7,607 nucleotides of DNA from JBOFCS01 sp051646185. GTDB taxonomy: Bacteria > Actinomycetota > Actinomycetes > Mycobacteriales > Mycobacteriaceae. Location: positions 1 through 7,607 of the forward strand of contig JBOFCS010000229.1 in assembly GCA_051646185.1 (NCBI GenBank). The letters are read 5' to 3'. The position numbers were made by a program, and so were the translations under genes. Shown here in pieces: positions 1 through 5,564 of this stretch. Each line of letters begins with the position of its first letter. Within the stretch, counting starts at the first letter, position 1. The notes under the pieces were generated by a model, which saw only the letters and a list, made by a program, of their open reading frames with translations, searched no databases and was not told where the DNA came from.

Positions 1-184
1 TCAGGGTGGGCATAGCCTTACACAATTAGTGCAAAACGGAAATATTGATACTTTAGTAATTGAAAAAATAGATGGTGAAAGTATTTTCAATACCGCAAAT
101 AGTGAGATCCAGAAGGTAACGGCTATCTTAAAGCAGCTAGGATTCACCCTGACTCCGCGTGGACTCCGGTTGCGCAGAGGCTAA
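1..184 (+). CDS. C-terminal end of a probable Lhr-type DEAD/DEAH-box helicase (5' partial)
   Basis: An open frame enters from the left edge (first full codon at base 2) and ends at TAA 182-184, leaving about 60 codons. The readable tail contains LVIEKIDGES, then LGFTLTPRGLRLRRG at the very end. An I-D-G-E element followed by a terminal 'GF..TPRGLRLR' matches my recollection of the extreme C-terminus of actinobacterial Lhr, a large ATP-dependent 3'-5' DNA helicase involved in DNA repair. No helicase motif lies inside the window, so the call rests on this tail and on context: in M. tuberculosis lhr lies on the plus strand upstream of Rv3300c, glpD2 and lpdA, the order seen here. The gene converges on the pseudouridine synthase with only 18 bases between stop codons and no visible terminator. 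The coding frame is well supported; the family name is moderately supported. Confidence 0.68.
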   Translation, partial: QGGHSLTQLVQNGNIDTLVIEKIDGESIFNTANSEIQKVTAILKQLGFTLTPRGLRLRRG

Positions 185-202
185 TATTAATCCTATTCTG
201 GC

Positions 203-1096
203 CTAATCTAAAGTTCGGTGAGTTTCAAAAAATCTTTCTGCTCCACTCAGGGGATCAGTAAATTCAATAGTCTGGGCTAGTAACTGCAGTGGATGTCTAA
301 AATCGTTTTCTGACACCGGTATCACCCTGGGATACAGTGGATCTCCAATAATAGGAATGCCCAATGCATTCATATGTACTCGCAGTTGGTGCATTTTTCC
401 AGTATGAGGCCGCAATCGATAGTTTCCAATACCTGCGTAAGAATCGATAAGTTCAATATCTGTAACACTATTGGGCTCCCCCGGCTCTTCGATCGCGATA
501 AGACTACCTTTATTTTTTATAATCCGACTGCTTACCCGGCGGGGCAGGACAAGGCAATCTTGTACTAATGCCCGAGCCCGATACTCCTTACGCACTTTAC
601 GATCAGCAAAGAGTCGTTGGTATGCACCACGAATCTCTTGACGTACCGTAAAAACTAATACTCCAGCCGTTAATCGGTCAAGCCGGTGCGCCGGGCTCAA
701 CTCAGGAAGTTCTAGTTCACGCCTTAACCGCACTAAAGCAGTCTCAACAATATGCGCCCCACGTGGAGTTGTGGCAAGAAAATGTGGCTTGTCAATGACC
801 ACCAGGTTTTCGTCACGATGAAGTATGTCAATATCGAAAGGAACCCGAACTTCAACAGGAGGGTCTCGATAGAGAAAAACAAAAGCATTTGGCACAAAAG
901 GAGTTGTGCGGTCTATCGGATGCCCCCGCAAATCAACTACTTCTGCTGAATCAATTTTTTCGGTAATTCTGCGGCTGTCATGTGGAAATCGATCAACAAG
1001 ATATTCATAGACAGTGGCCCAGTGACCCGATACCGGCATCCTCAGCCTCGTTGGATTTAAACCCTCCCGAATGGGAAGCGGCGCCAATTGCCTCAT
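203..1096 (-). CDS. RluA-family pseudouridine synthase (Rv3300c-like)
   Basis: Isomerises uridine to pseudouridine in RNA; the target site cannot be read from sequence. From the ATG at 1094-1096 the protein has 297 residues. An N-terminal S4-like region (about 25-85) is followed by the RluA catalytic domain, with LVVIDKPHFLATTPRG near 98-113 and the signature HRLDRLTAGVL at 137-147. Asp140 in HRLD is the expected catalytic nucleophile. RPHTGKMHQLRVHM and GDPLYPR near the C-terminus are further RluA-family motifs. An in-frame TTG at 1139-1141 would add 15 residues. I prefer the ATG because MRQLAPLPIREGLNPTRLRMP resembles the N-terminus of mycobacterial homologues and the ATG avoids a 29-base overlap with the upstream gene. 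Neither start has a clear ribosome binding site. The ATG lies 16 bases after the DUF1353 stop, so translational coupling is likely. Last gene of the tetR-DUF1353-rluA unit. Confidence 0.93.
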   Translation of the reverse strand: MRQLAPLPIREGLNPTRLRMPVSGHWATVYEYLVDRFPHDSRRITEKIDSAEVVDLRGHPIDRTTPFVPNAFVFLYRDPPVEVRVPFDIDILHRDENLVVIDKPHFLATTPRGAHIVETALVRLRRELELPELSPAHRLDRLTAGVLVFTVRQEIRGAYQRLFADRKVRKEYRARALVQDCLVLPRRVSSRIIKNKGSLIAIEEPGEPNSVTDIELIDSYAGIGNYRLRPHTGKMHQLRVHMNALGIPIIGDPLYPRVIPVSENDFRHPLQLLAQTIEFTDPLSGAERFFETHRTLD

Positions 1097-1112
1097 CGCC
1101 GTGAGACCGCAA

Positions 1113-1889
1113 TCACTTTGGCCACAATGAACTGACCCCAACTTTAGGCTCAGGCCCTGGAACTATAGGTGCTCCTGGAACCATTTTTTTGCCCAATTTT
1201 GCCGACTGCCAGATGAGCCAGTCTGGTAGGGAAAGCAACCATGACGTTGCCAACGTCAATGCACTCACTGGAACAACTGGCGGCAAGGACAGGCAAGACC
1301 AGAAAAGCAATTTACGATCGGGGCCCCAGAATATTGCAGCGCCTAACACTGCAATAAAAGGCGCAATGAGCATAAGGCCTTTCAGGATCGGGAAAAGGAT
1401 GATTCCGATCAAAAATAAATAAAAAGTGATAACCGCTAGAATGAGGTGCGTAATCATTAGCCACTTAGCAATCCGAGAAAATTCACCCAGACCTGAAACT
1501 GCACCACCACACCAAAAAGCTCTAGCACGTATTCGCCCAACCCCTTCATCGAGCAGAGCAAGGCGAAATAACTCGTCAACACTGCGTCTAAAATTATGCG
1601 CATTCGGGTCACCACTGCGTTGCTTTTCTCTTGCTAGTCGACATAAATCATCATGCAGCAAAGCTGGTAAAAGCTGTGGCCCATAGGGAGCAAAAAGACC
1701 CCACAAAGGGCTCGGCACAGAAGCTAAATCAGTTACCAGGACACCAGGTTCGGGGATATTTGGCACCCGATAGGAGGTCCCTTCTTTTATGTAGTAGAAA
1801 TGATTCGTCAAGGCAAACTGTTTATTATTAATAACTTGCAACTCAGGATGTGGTCGCCCGCTATTGGTTTGTGAAATGTGAAACGGCAC
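1113..1889 (-). CDS. DUF1353-domain protein with C-terminal membrane segments
   Basis: Function unknown. The 258-residue product has an N-terminal soluble part (about 15-130) carrying the DUF1353 signature: VTDLASVPSPLWGLFAPYG (52-70) and ALLHDDLCR (76-84), then a charged helix with DELFRLALLDEGVGRIRARAFW (105-126). His79, Asp80 and Asp81 with Asp54 are conserved-looking polar residues that could bind a metal or act catalytically; that is inference only. Three strongly hydrophobic stretches follow at roughly 145-167, 169-188 and 195-220, so the protein is probably anchored in the cytoplasmic membrane. No signal peptide is visible. The GTG start at 1887-1889 is supported by a GGGGAG Shine-Dalgarno sequence (complement of 1895-1900), 5 bases away. 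It starts 13 bases after the tetR stop and ends 16 bases before the rluA ATG, so it is almost certainly co-transcribed with both. Confidence 0.85.
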   Translation of the reverse strand: MPFHISQTNSGRPHPELQVINNKQFALTNHFYYIKEGTSYRVPNIPEPGVLVTDLASVPSPLWGLFAPYGPQLLPALLHDDLCRLAREKQRSGDPNAHNFRRSVDELFRLALLDEGVGRIRARAFWCGGAVSGLGEFSRIAKWLMITHLILAVITFYLFLIGIILFPILKGLMLIAPFIAVLGAAIFWGPDRKLLFWSCLSLPPVVPVSALTLATSWLLSLPDWLIWQSAKLGKKMVPGAPIVPGPEPKVGVSSLWPK

Positions 1890-1894
1890 TTAAA

Positions 1895-1900
1895 CTCCCC
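1895..1900 (-). promoter_or_regulatory. Ribosome binding site for the DUF1353 gene
   Basis: The minus strand reads GGGGAG, 5 bases before the GTG codon at 1887-1889. It lies in the short gap after the tetR stop and is the main reason for accepting the GTG start. Confidence 0.65.
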
Positions 1901-1902
1901 GT

Positions 1903-2523
1903 TCAGTCCAGTATTACTTGACTAGGATTATTTGCCTTAACAATAAGAGCCACAATATGTTCAACAAACCTCTCGCGAGAAATCTGCACTGTCCCATCAA
2001 GATAGGCCATAAACAAACTTGTTAAAGCGCCGATTAACCCTAGAGCCACAAGTTGGCGTTCCATGTCATCATCAACACCACTGAGTTGACTTTGCAGTAA
2101 AGCCACGAAGGTGGGGATGAGTTCAAAACCAGTACGACTAAGCGCAGGTTCCACCACCGGCGATAACAATAAAACCCTTCCCATCTCTGGGTGATCGACC
2201 ATCAATTCAACAAAGGCATCAACTGCCGCCTGAGTACGCGCCTGTGGAGTTTTAACCGAGTTCTCTACCGCAAAGACAAGCGCCTGATGAGCTTTTGCGC
2301 CAACGGATGCATAGACCTCTTGGACAAACTGGTCACGGTCGGTAAAACTTTCATAAAAGTAGCGTTCAGTGAGATTCGCCCGACGGCATACCCCTCGAAC
2401 ACTCAGTGTTGAACCACCGATCGCACCGAGTAGCTCTATACCCGCTTTAAGTAGTTCTGTACGTCGTACAGCTTGCCGATCAGACAGCGCTACACCTGCC
2501 CAGCTCTTACGCTCACCTACCAT
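1903..2523 (-). CDS. TetR-family transcriptional regulator
   Basis: From the ATG at 2521-2523 the product has 206 residues, normal for TetR. The N-terminal DNA-binding domain includes RRTELLKAGIELLGAIGGSTLSV, then the helix-turn-helix with VRGVCRRANLTERYFYESFTDRDQF at about 42-66; the F-Y-E-S-F-x-D-R element is a TetR hallmark. The remaining ~130 residues are helical, hydrophobic and poorly conserved, as expected for a ligand-binding and dimerisation domain, so the ligand cannot be predicted. A GTG at 2548-2550 would add nine residues. I prefer the ATG because GAGGTG stands 6 bases upstream (complement of 2530-2535), whereas the GTG has only a G-run about 12 bases away. It is transcribed away from the mpaB-type gene and first in a tight minus-strand unit with the DUF1353 and rluA genes. 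It probably represses mpaB and itself through the inverted repeat at 2587-2607. Confidence 0.92.
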   Translation of the reverse strand: MVGERKSWAGVALSDRQAVRRTELLKAGIELLGAIGGSTLSVRGVCRRANLTERYFYESFTDRDQFVQEVYASVGAKAHQALVFAVENSVKTPQARTQAAVDAFVELMVDHPEMGRVLLLSPVVEPALSRTGFELIPTFVALLQSQLSGVDDDMERQLVALGLIGALTSLFMAYLDGTVQISRERFVEHIVALIVKANNPSQVILD

Positions 2524-2529
2524 CAACGC

Positions 2530-2535
2530 CACCTC
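2530..2535 (-). promoter_or_regulatory. Ribosome binding site deciding the tetR start
   Basis: The minus strand reads GAGGTG, with a 6-base spacer to the ATG at 2521-2523. It is a close match to the anti-Shine-Dalgarno sequence and favours this ATG over the in-frame GTG nine codons upstream. Confidence 0.55.
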
Positions 2536-2573
2536 AATCTGTTCGTCCACAAAGAGCTTTATCCCCCTACCCC

Positions 2574-2602
2574 TTGACGAAGCCTCTTGTCACCTTTAAT
2601 CT
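2574..2602 (+). promoter_or_regulatory. Putative promoter of the mpaB-type gene
   Basis: TTGACG at 2574-2579 (one mismatch to the -35 consensus TTGACA) and TAATCT at 2597-2602 (close to TATAAT) are separated by exactly 17 bases. The expected start point near 2609 would leave a leader of about 40 bases before the ATG at 2649. The -10 box lies inside the inverted repeat at 2587-2607, a classic arrangement for repression. This is predicted from sequence only. Confidence 0.5.
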
Positions 2603-2607
2603 GACAA
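2587..2607. promoter_or_regulatory. Candidate TetR operator (inverted repeat) between tetR and the mpaB-type gene
   Basis: TTGTCA (2587-2592) and TGACAA (2602-2607) are perfect 6-base inverted arms around a 9-base centre. Two more symmetric pairs occur inside the centre (2595/2599 and 2596/2598), so 8 of 10 base pairs are symmetric about base 2597. It lies in the 125-base divergent region and covers the putative -10 box of the mpaB-type gene. The length, symmetry and position are typical of TetR-family operators. The assignment to the adjacent TetR protein is inference. Confidence 0.55.
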
Positions 2608-2637
2608 TTGCCATAGTCACTTATTGCTTCATGATCT

Positions 2638-2642
2638 AAGGA
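2638..2642 (+). promoter_or_regulatory. Ribosome binding site of the mpaB-type gene
   Basis: AAGGA lies 6 bases before the ATG at 2649-2651 and supports that start codon. Confidence 0.6.
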
Positions 2643-2648
2643 TAAGCA

Positions 2649-3641
2649 ATGCTGAAAGATGCAACACGAGCGCCCATCGATGCAGGACAGTCCTTATGCC
2701 CAGTACATGAAGAAGAAAACATCACAGTGCCGCTTCCCTTGGGGGCAGATTCACTGACTTGGCGTTATTTTGGCGACTGGCGGGGCATGCTCCAAGGAGT
2801 ATGGGCCGGGTCCATGCAAAATATGCACCCACAACTGGGGGCTGCCGTAGAACAGCACTCACAATTTTTTGCCGAACGCTGGGAACGACTACTGCGATCA
2901 ACCTACCCCATAAGCGGAGTTGTTTTTGACGGAAATAGAGCCCAAGCTACCGCAGAAGAAGTCAGAGGCTATCACACTAATATCAAGGGAGTCGATTCCC
3001 AGGGTCGCAGATATCATGCACTGAATCCTGAAACATTTTATTGGGCTCATGCCACTTTCTTTATGAGCAATATCCTTCTTGCCCAATACTTTGCCGGTGG
3101 TATTACTGAAGATCAGAAACGCCAGCTATTTGACGAGCATATTCAATGGTACCGACTTTACGGAATGAGCATGAAACCCGTACCCAAGACCTGGGAAGAT
3201 TTTCAAATATACTGGAACCATATGTGTTGCAACGTATTAGAAGATAATAAGGCAGCACGTGAGGTTCTCGATCTATCTACATTGCCCGTTCCTCCTTTTG
3301 CTGAATTTATTCCCGAATGGCTCTGGAACCAGATTCACAAACCCATCGCACACTTCCAAGTGTGGGTCACAGTGGGCCTTTACGACCAACCGATCCGAGA
3401 TTTACTTGGTTACACCTGGGGTCCACGCGATACTCAACTACTGACAATCTTCGGTAAAGTAGTAAATCTCGTTTTTTCAGCATTACCAGAAAAATATCGT
3501 CTTCACCCACGAGCCAAAGCTGGCTTTGATCGTGCTGCGGGGCGCATTAGCCCAGACACCCCGCTGGTCCATACTCCAGCCAGATACTTACCCCCGGTGG
3601 AAGAACGAAGTAATCCAATGCACTACTGCCCAAAGGTATAA
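2649..3641 (+). CDS. MpaB/DUF2236-family oxygenase
   Basis: The 330-residue protein belongs to the DUF2236 (MpaB-like) family, which includes the latex-clearing protein Lcp, a b-type haem rubber oxygenase, and fungal MpaB, which cleaves the farnesyl side chain of a mycophenolic acid precursor. Visible family features are LTWRYFGDWRGML (36-48), VRGYHTNIKGVDSQGRRYHALNP (105-127) with Arg106 and His109, and YWAHATFF (131-138). His134 in the W-A-H-A motif is the best candidate haem-coordinating ligand by family analogy. No signal peptide or Tat motif is present, unlike secreted Lcp, so it is probably cytoplasmic with an endogenous or imported lipid-like substrate, which I cannot name. The ATG at 2649 is preceded by AAGGA. 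The gene is divergent from tetR and converges on glpD with a 29-base gap, so it is probably monocistronic and controlled by that TetR protein. Confidence 0.87.
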   Translation: MLKDATRAPIDAGQSLCPVHEEENITVPLPLGADSLTWRYFGDWRGMLQGVWAGSMQNMHPQLGAAVEQHSQFFAERWERLLRSTYPISGVVFDGNRAQATAEEVRGYHTNIKGVDSQGRRYHALNPETFYWAHATFFMSNILLAQYFAGGITEDQKRQLFDEHIQWYRLYGMSMKPVPKTWEDFQIYWNHMCCNVLEDNKAAREVLDLSTLPVPPFAEFIPEWLWNQIHKPIAHFQVWVTVGLYDQPIRDLLGYTWGPRDTQLLTIFGKVVNLVFSALPEKYRLHPRAKAGFDRAAGRISPDTPLVHTPARYLPPVEERSNPMHYCPKV

Positions 3642-3670
3642 GCAGTAGCACACTGGGGTACCGCAACTGC
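3642..3670. terminator. Possible weak hairpin in the convergent mpaB/glpD gap
   Basis: GCAGT at 3642-3646 pairs with ACTGC at 3666-3670, and after one A-A mismatch GC 3648-3649 pairs with GC 3663-3664. This gives a 7-pair interrupted stem that exactly fills the space between the two stop codons. Neither strand has a following T-run, so it does not look like a canonical intrinsic terminator. Two GGTACC copies (3657-3662 and 3681-3686) could also pair with each other. Listed as a candidate only. Confidence 0.22.
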
Positions 3671-5401
3671 CTAGCTGATAGGTACCGGTTCGAGAATCTG
3701 CGCACGAGCTTCAGGGGCAGCGGCACGCAACTCATCAGCCGATTCATCATCAGGTTGTTCCTGCGACCGTATCTCTGCTTCAACTCGCGCCAAATAAGTT
3801 TCCACTTCCTGGGTAATCCGCGTTGCATCCCAACCCAATACGGGTGCAACCAGTTCCGCGACTTGCTGAGCACAGTCACGACCACGATGAGAATATTCAA
3901 TAGCAATTCTGGTGCGGCGAGCCAAAATATCTTCCAGATGCAAAGCACCCTCCGCAGCTACCGCATAGACAGCTTCCACCTTCAGGTAATCGGGAGCAGC
4001 AGCAATCGGTTCTAACAATCCCGGGTTTTTATCGGCAAGCGACAAAACCTCATACATAAGCGAACCATAGCGATCAAGAAGGTGCCGCACCCGATATGGA
4101 TGCAAATTATGTAGTTCACCAACATGCTCTGTCTGATTAATCAGCGCAAAGTAACCATCTGCACCCACTAGCGGAACCCGCTCTGTCACAGAGGTAGCAA
4201 CTTTAGCCGGGATATCCTCACTAGCAGCGTCCACTGCATCCGCAGCCATCACCCGATACGTTGTGTACTTGCCCCCGGCAATAGCTACCAACCCTGGCGA
4301 CACACGAGCAACCGCATGCTCACGAGAAAGCTTCGAGGTATCATCATTTTCACCAGCAAGCAACGGTCGCAAACCGGCATACACCCCATCAATGTCTTGT
4401 GCTGTCAGCGGTGTAACTAGCACCTCATTTACCCGCTCCAAGATGTAGTCAATATCAGCTTTGGTCGCGGCTGGATGCGCTAGATCAAGATTCCAATCGG
4501 TGTCTGTTGTGCCAATGATCCAATGGTTTCCCCATGGAATAACAAAAAGCACAGACTTTTCCGTACGTAATATGATTGCCGACTCGCTGACAATCCGATC
4601 CCGCGGAACGACAATATGCACCCCCTTAGACGCACGCACCCGAAATTGTCCGCGCTGCTTAGAAAGCGCCTGAATTTCATCAGTCCAGACGCCCGTTGCA
4701 TTGATAACAACGTGAGCTTTCACTTCAGCAGTACTGCCATCCTCAGAATCCCTGACGGTTACTCCGCATACCCGATCTGCCTCCCGAAGCAATCCCACTA
4801 CTTGAGTGGATGTTCTTACTACCGCACCATATTGGGCAGCGGTGCGAGCAACCATCATCGTATGACGAGCATCATCAACAACAGTGTCGTAGTAACGAAT
4901 CGCACCAATCATCGAATCGCGTTTCAGGCTCGGTGACATCCGTAATGCCCCAGCTCTGGTGAGATGCTTTTGGGCTGGAACAGATTTTGCACCACCCATT
5001 GAGTCATAAAGAAAAATGCCCGCAGCGATATACGGCCGTTCCCAGACTCGGTGGGTGAGCGGAAATAAAAATGGAAGTGGTTTAACGAGGTGCGGGGCCA
5101 AAGTTGATAGAGAAAGCTCCCGCTCATGGAGCGCTTCACGGACCAACCCAAACTCAAGCTGCTCTAGGTAACGCAAACCTCCGTGAAACATTTTTGACGA
5201 GCGGCTTGATGTTCCGGAAGCAAAATCCCTAGCTTCCACTAACGCTACTTTCAGTCCACGAGTCGCCGCATCGAGGGCGGTGCCAACGCCAACCACCCCG
5301 CCACCAATAACCACTACGTCAAACTGCTCTGCTTGCAGCTTTGCCCAAGCATCGTGCCGCTGCTGTGGACCGAGAAACTGGGACGGGTCCTGCTTACTCA
5401 T
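3671..5401 (-). CDS. glpD: Aerobic glycerol-3-phosphate dehydrogenase (GlpD2-type, FAD-dependent)
   Basis: Oxidises sn-glycerol-3-phosphate to dihydroxyacetone phosphate, reducing FAD and then the quinone pool; it acts at the inner face of the cytoplasmic membrane. The product has 576 residues, close to mycobacterial GlpD2. After about 25 leading residues comes the FAD-binding Rossmann motif VVVIGGGVVGVGTALDAATRG (29-49, glycines of GxGxxG at 33-40), then SSRSSKMFHGGLRYLE (65-80). Further family segments are VINATGVWTDEI (232-243), SKGVHIVVPR (258-267), IIGTTDTDW (295-303), AGLRPLLAG (342-350) and GGKYTTYRVMA (376-386). Arg344, Lys378 and Arg383 fall in phosphate- and substrate-contacting segments of the family. 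Residues from about 430 form the C-terminal helical DAO_C domain, followed by an acidic, Ala-rich tail. The ATG is preceded by AGGAG with an 8-base spacer. It is divergent from glpK and shares its control region. Confidence 0.97.
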   Translation of the reverse strand: MSKQDPSQFLGPQQRHDAWAKLQAEQFDVVVIGGGVVGVGTALDAATRGLKVALVEARDFASGTSSRSSKMFHGGLRYLEQLEFGLVREALHERELSLSTLAPHLVKPLPFLFPLTHRVWERPYIAAGIFLYDSMGGAKSVPAQKHLTRAGALRMSPSLKRDSMIGAIRYYDTVVDDARHTMMVARTAAQYGAVVRTSTQVVGLLREADRVCGVTVRDSEDGSTAEVKAHVVINATGVWTDEIQALSKQRGQFRVRASKGVHIVVPRDRIVSESAIILRTEKSVLFVIPWGNHWIIGTTDTDWNLDLAHPAATKADIDYILERVNEVLVTPLTAQDIDGVYAGLRPLLAGENDDTSKLSREHAVARVSPGLVAIAGGKYTTYRVMAADAVDAASEDIPAKVATSVTERVPLVGADGYFALINQTEHVGELHNLHPYRVRHLLDRYGSLMYEVLSLADKNPGLLEPIAAAPDYLKVEAVYAVAAEGALHLEDILARRTRIAIEYSHRGRDCAQQVAELVAPVLGWDATRITQEVETYLARVEAEIRSQEQPDDESADELRAAAPEARAQILEPVPIS

Positions 5402-5409
5402 ATAGGTTG

Positions 5410-5414
5410 CTCCT
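5410..5414 (-). promoter_or_regulatory. Ribosome binding site of glpD
   Basis: The minus strand reads AGGAG, 8 bases before the ATG at 5399-5401. Confidence 0.6.
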
Positions 5415-5442
5415 GGACTGGATTATCGGACTCGGGTTCCAT

Positions 5443-5458
5443 GTTACCGCTCGGTAAC
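5443..5458. promoter_or_regulatory. Palindromic operator candidate 1 in the glpD/glpK control region
   Basis: GTTACCGCTCGGTAAC has 7-base perfect inverted arms around a 2-base centre. It lies 41 bases upstream of the glpD start codon and shares the frame GTTA-N8-TAAC with the second palindrome 28 bases away. The near-perfect symmetry, the repetition and the location between two divergent glycerol genes point to a dimeric repressor or activator site. The protein that binds it is not identifiable here. Confidence 0.6.
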
Positions 5459-5469
5459 TCTAATCTTGA

Positions 5470-5487
5470 GGTTATGTGTCGATAACC
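5470..5487. promoter_or_regulatory. Palindromic operator candidate 2 in the glpD/glpK control region
   Basis: GGTTAT (5470-5475) and ATAACC (5482-5487) are perfect inverted arms around a 6-base centre. The inner 16 bases (5471-5486) again fit GTTA-N8-TAAC, and the right half CGATAAC differs by one base from CGGTAAC in site 1. Centre-to-centre distance from site 1 is 28 bases. The remaining part of the 163-base intergenic region shows no convincing promoter pair: weak minus-strand candidates (TTATCG, 17 bases, TAGAGT) would overlap site 2, which fits repression of glpD but is not strong evidence. Confidence 0.55.
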
Positions 5488-5553
5488 ACCTCTACTCCTC
5501 AATGTGAACACTCATCAAACCGCAAAATGCCAACTTCACAACAATTCAGGCTT

Positions 5554-5557
5554 AGGA
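5554..5557 (+). promoter_or_regulatory. Ribosome binding site of glpK
   Basis: AGGA lies 7 bases before the GTG at 5565-5567. The GTG sits inside the 8-base palindrome TCACGTGA (5561-5568), which may be chance. Confidence 0.45.
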
Positions 5558-5564
5558 TTCTCAC

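Noticed and set aside
3657..3686. Direct/inverted pair of GGTACC as an attachment site or repeat
   Set aside because: A 6-base palindrome repeated 24 bases apart is weak, one copy is inside glpD coding sequence, and no integrase or other mobile gene is nearby.
3547..3948. 133-codon minus-strand open frame over the mpaB/glpD junction
   Set aside because: It overlaps the ends of two clearly identified genes in other frames, has no recognisable domain and is a shadow of glpD and the mpaB-type gene.
4616..4936. 106-codon plus-strand open frame inside glpD
   Set aside because: It lies wholly antisense to a conserved part of glpD and has no family resemblance.
5503..5518. Possible GlxR/CRP-type site upstream of glpK
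   Set aside because: Only the left arm TGTGA (5503-5507) matches; the right arm reads ATCAA instead of TCACA, so symmetry is missing.
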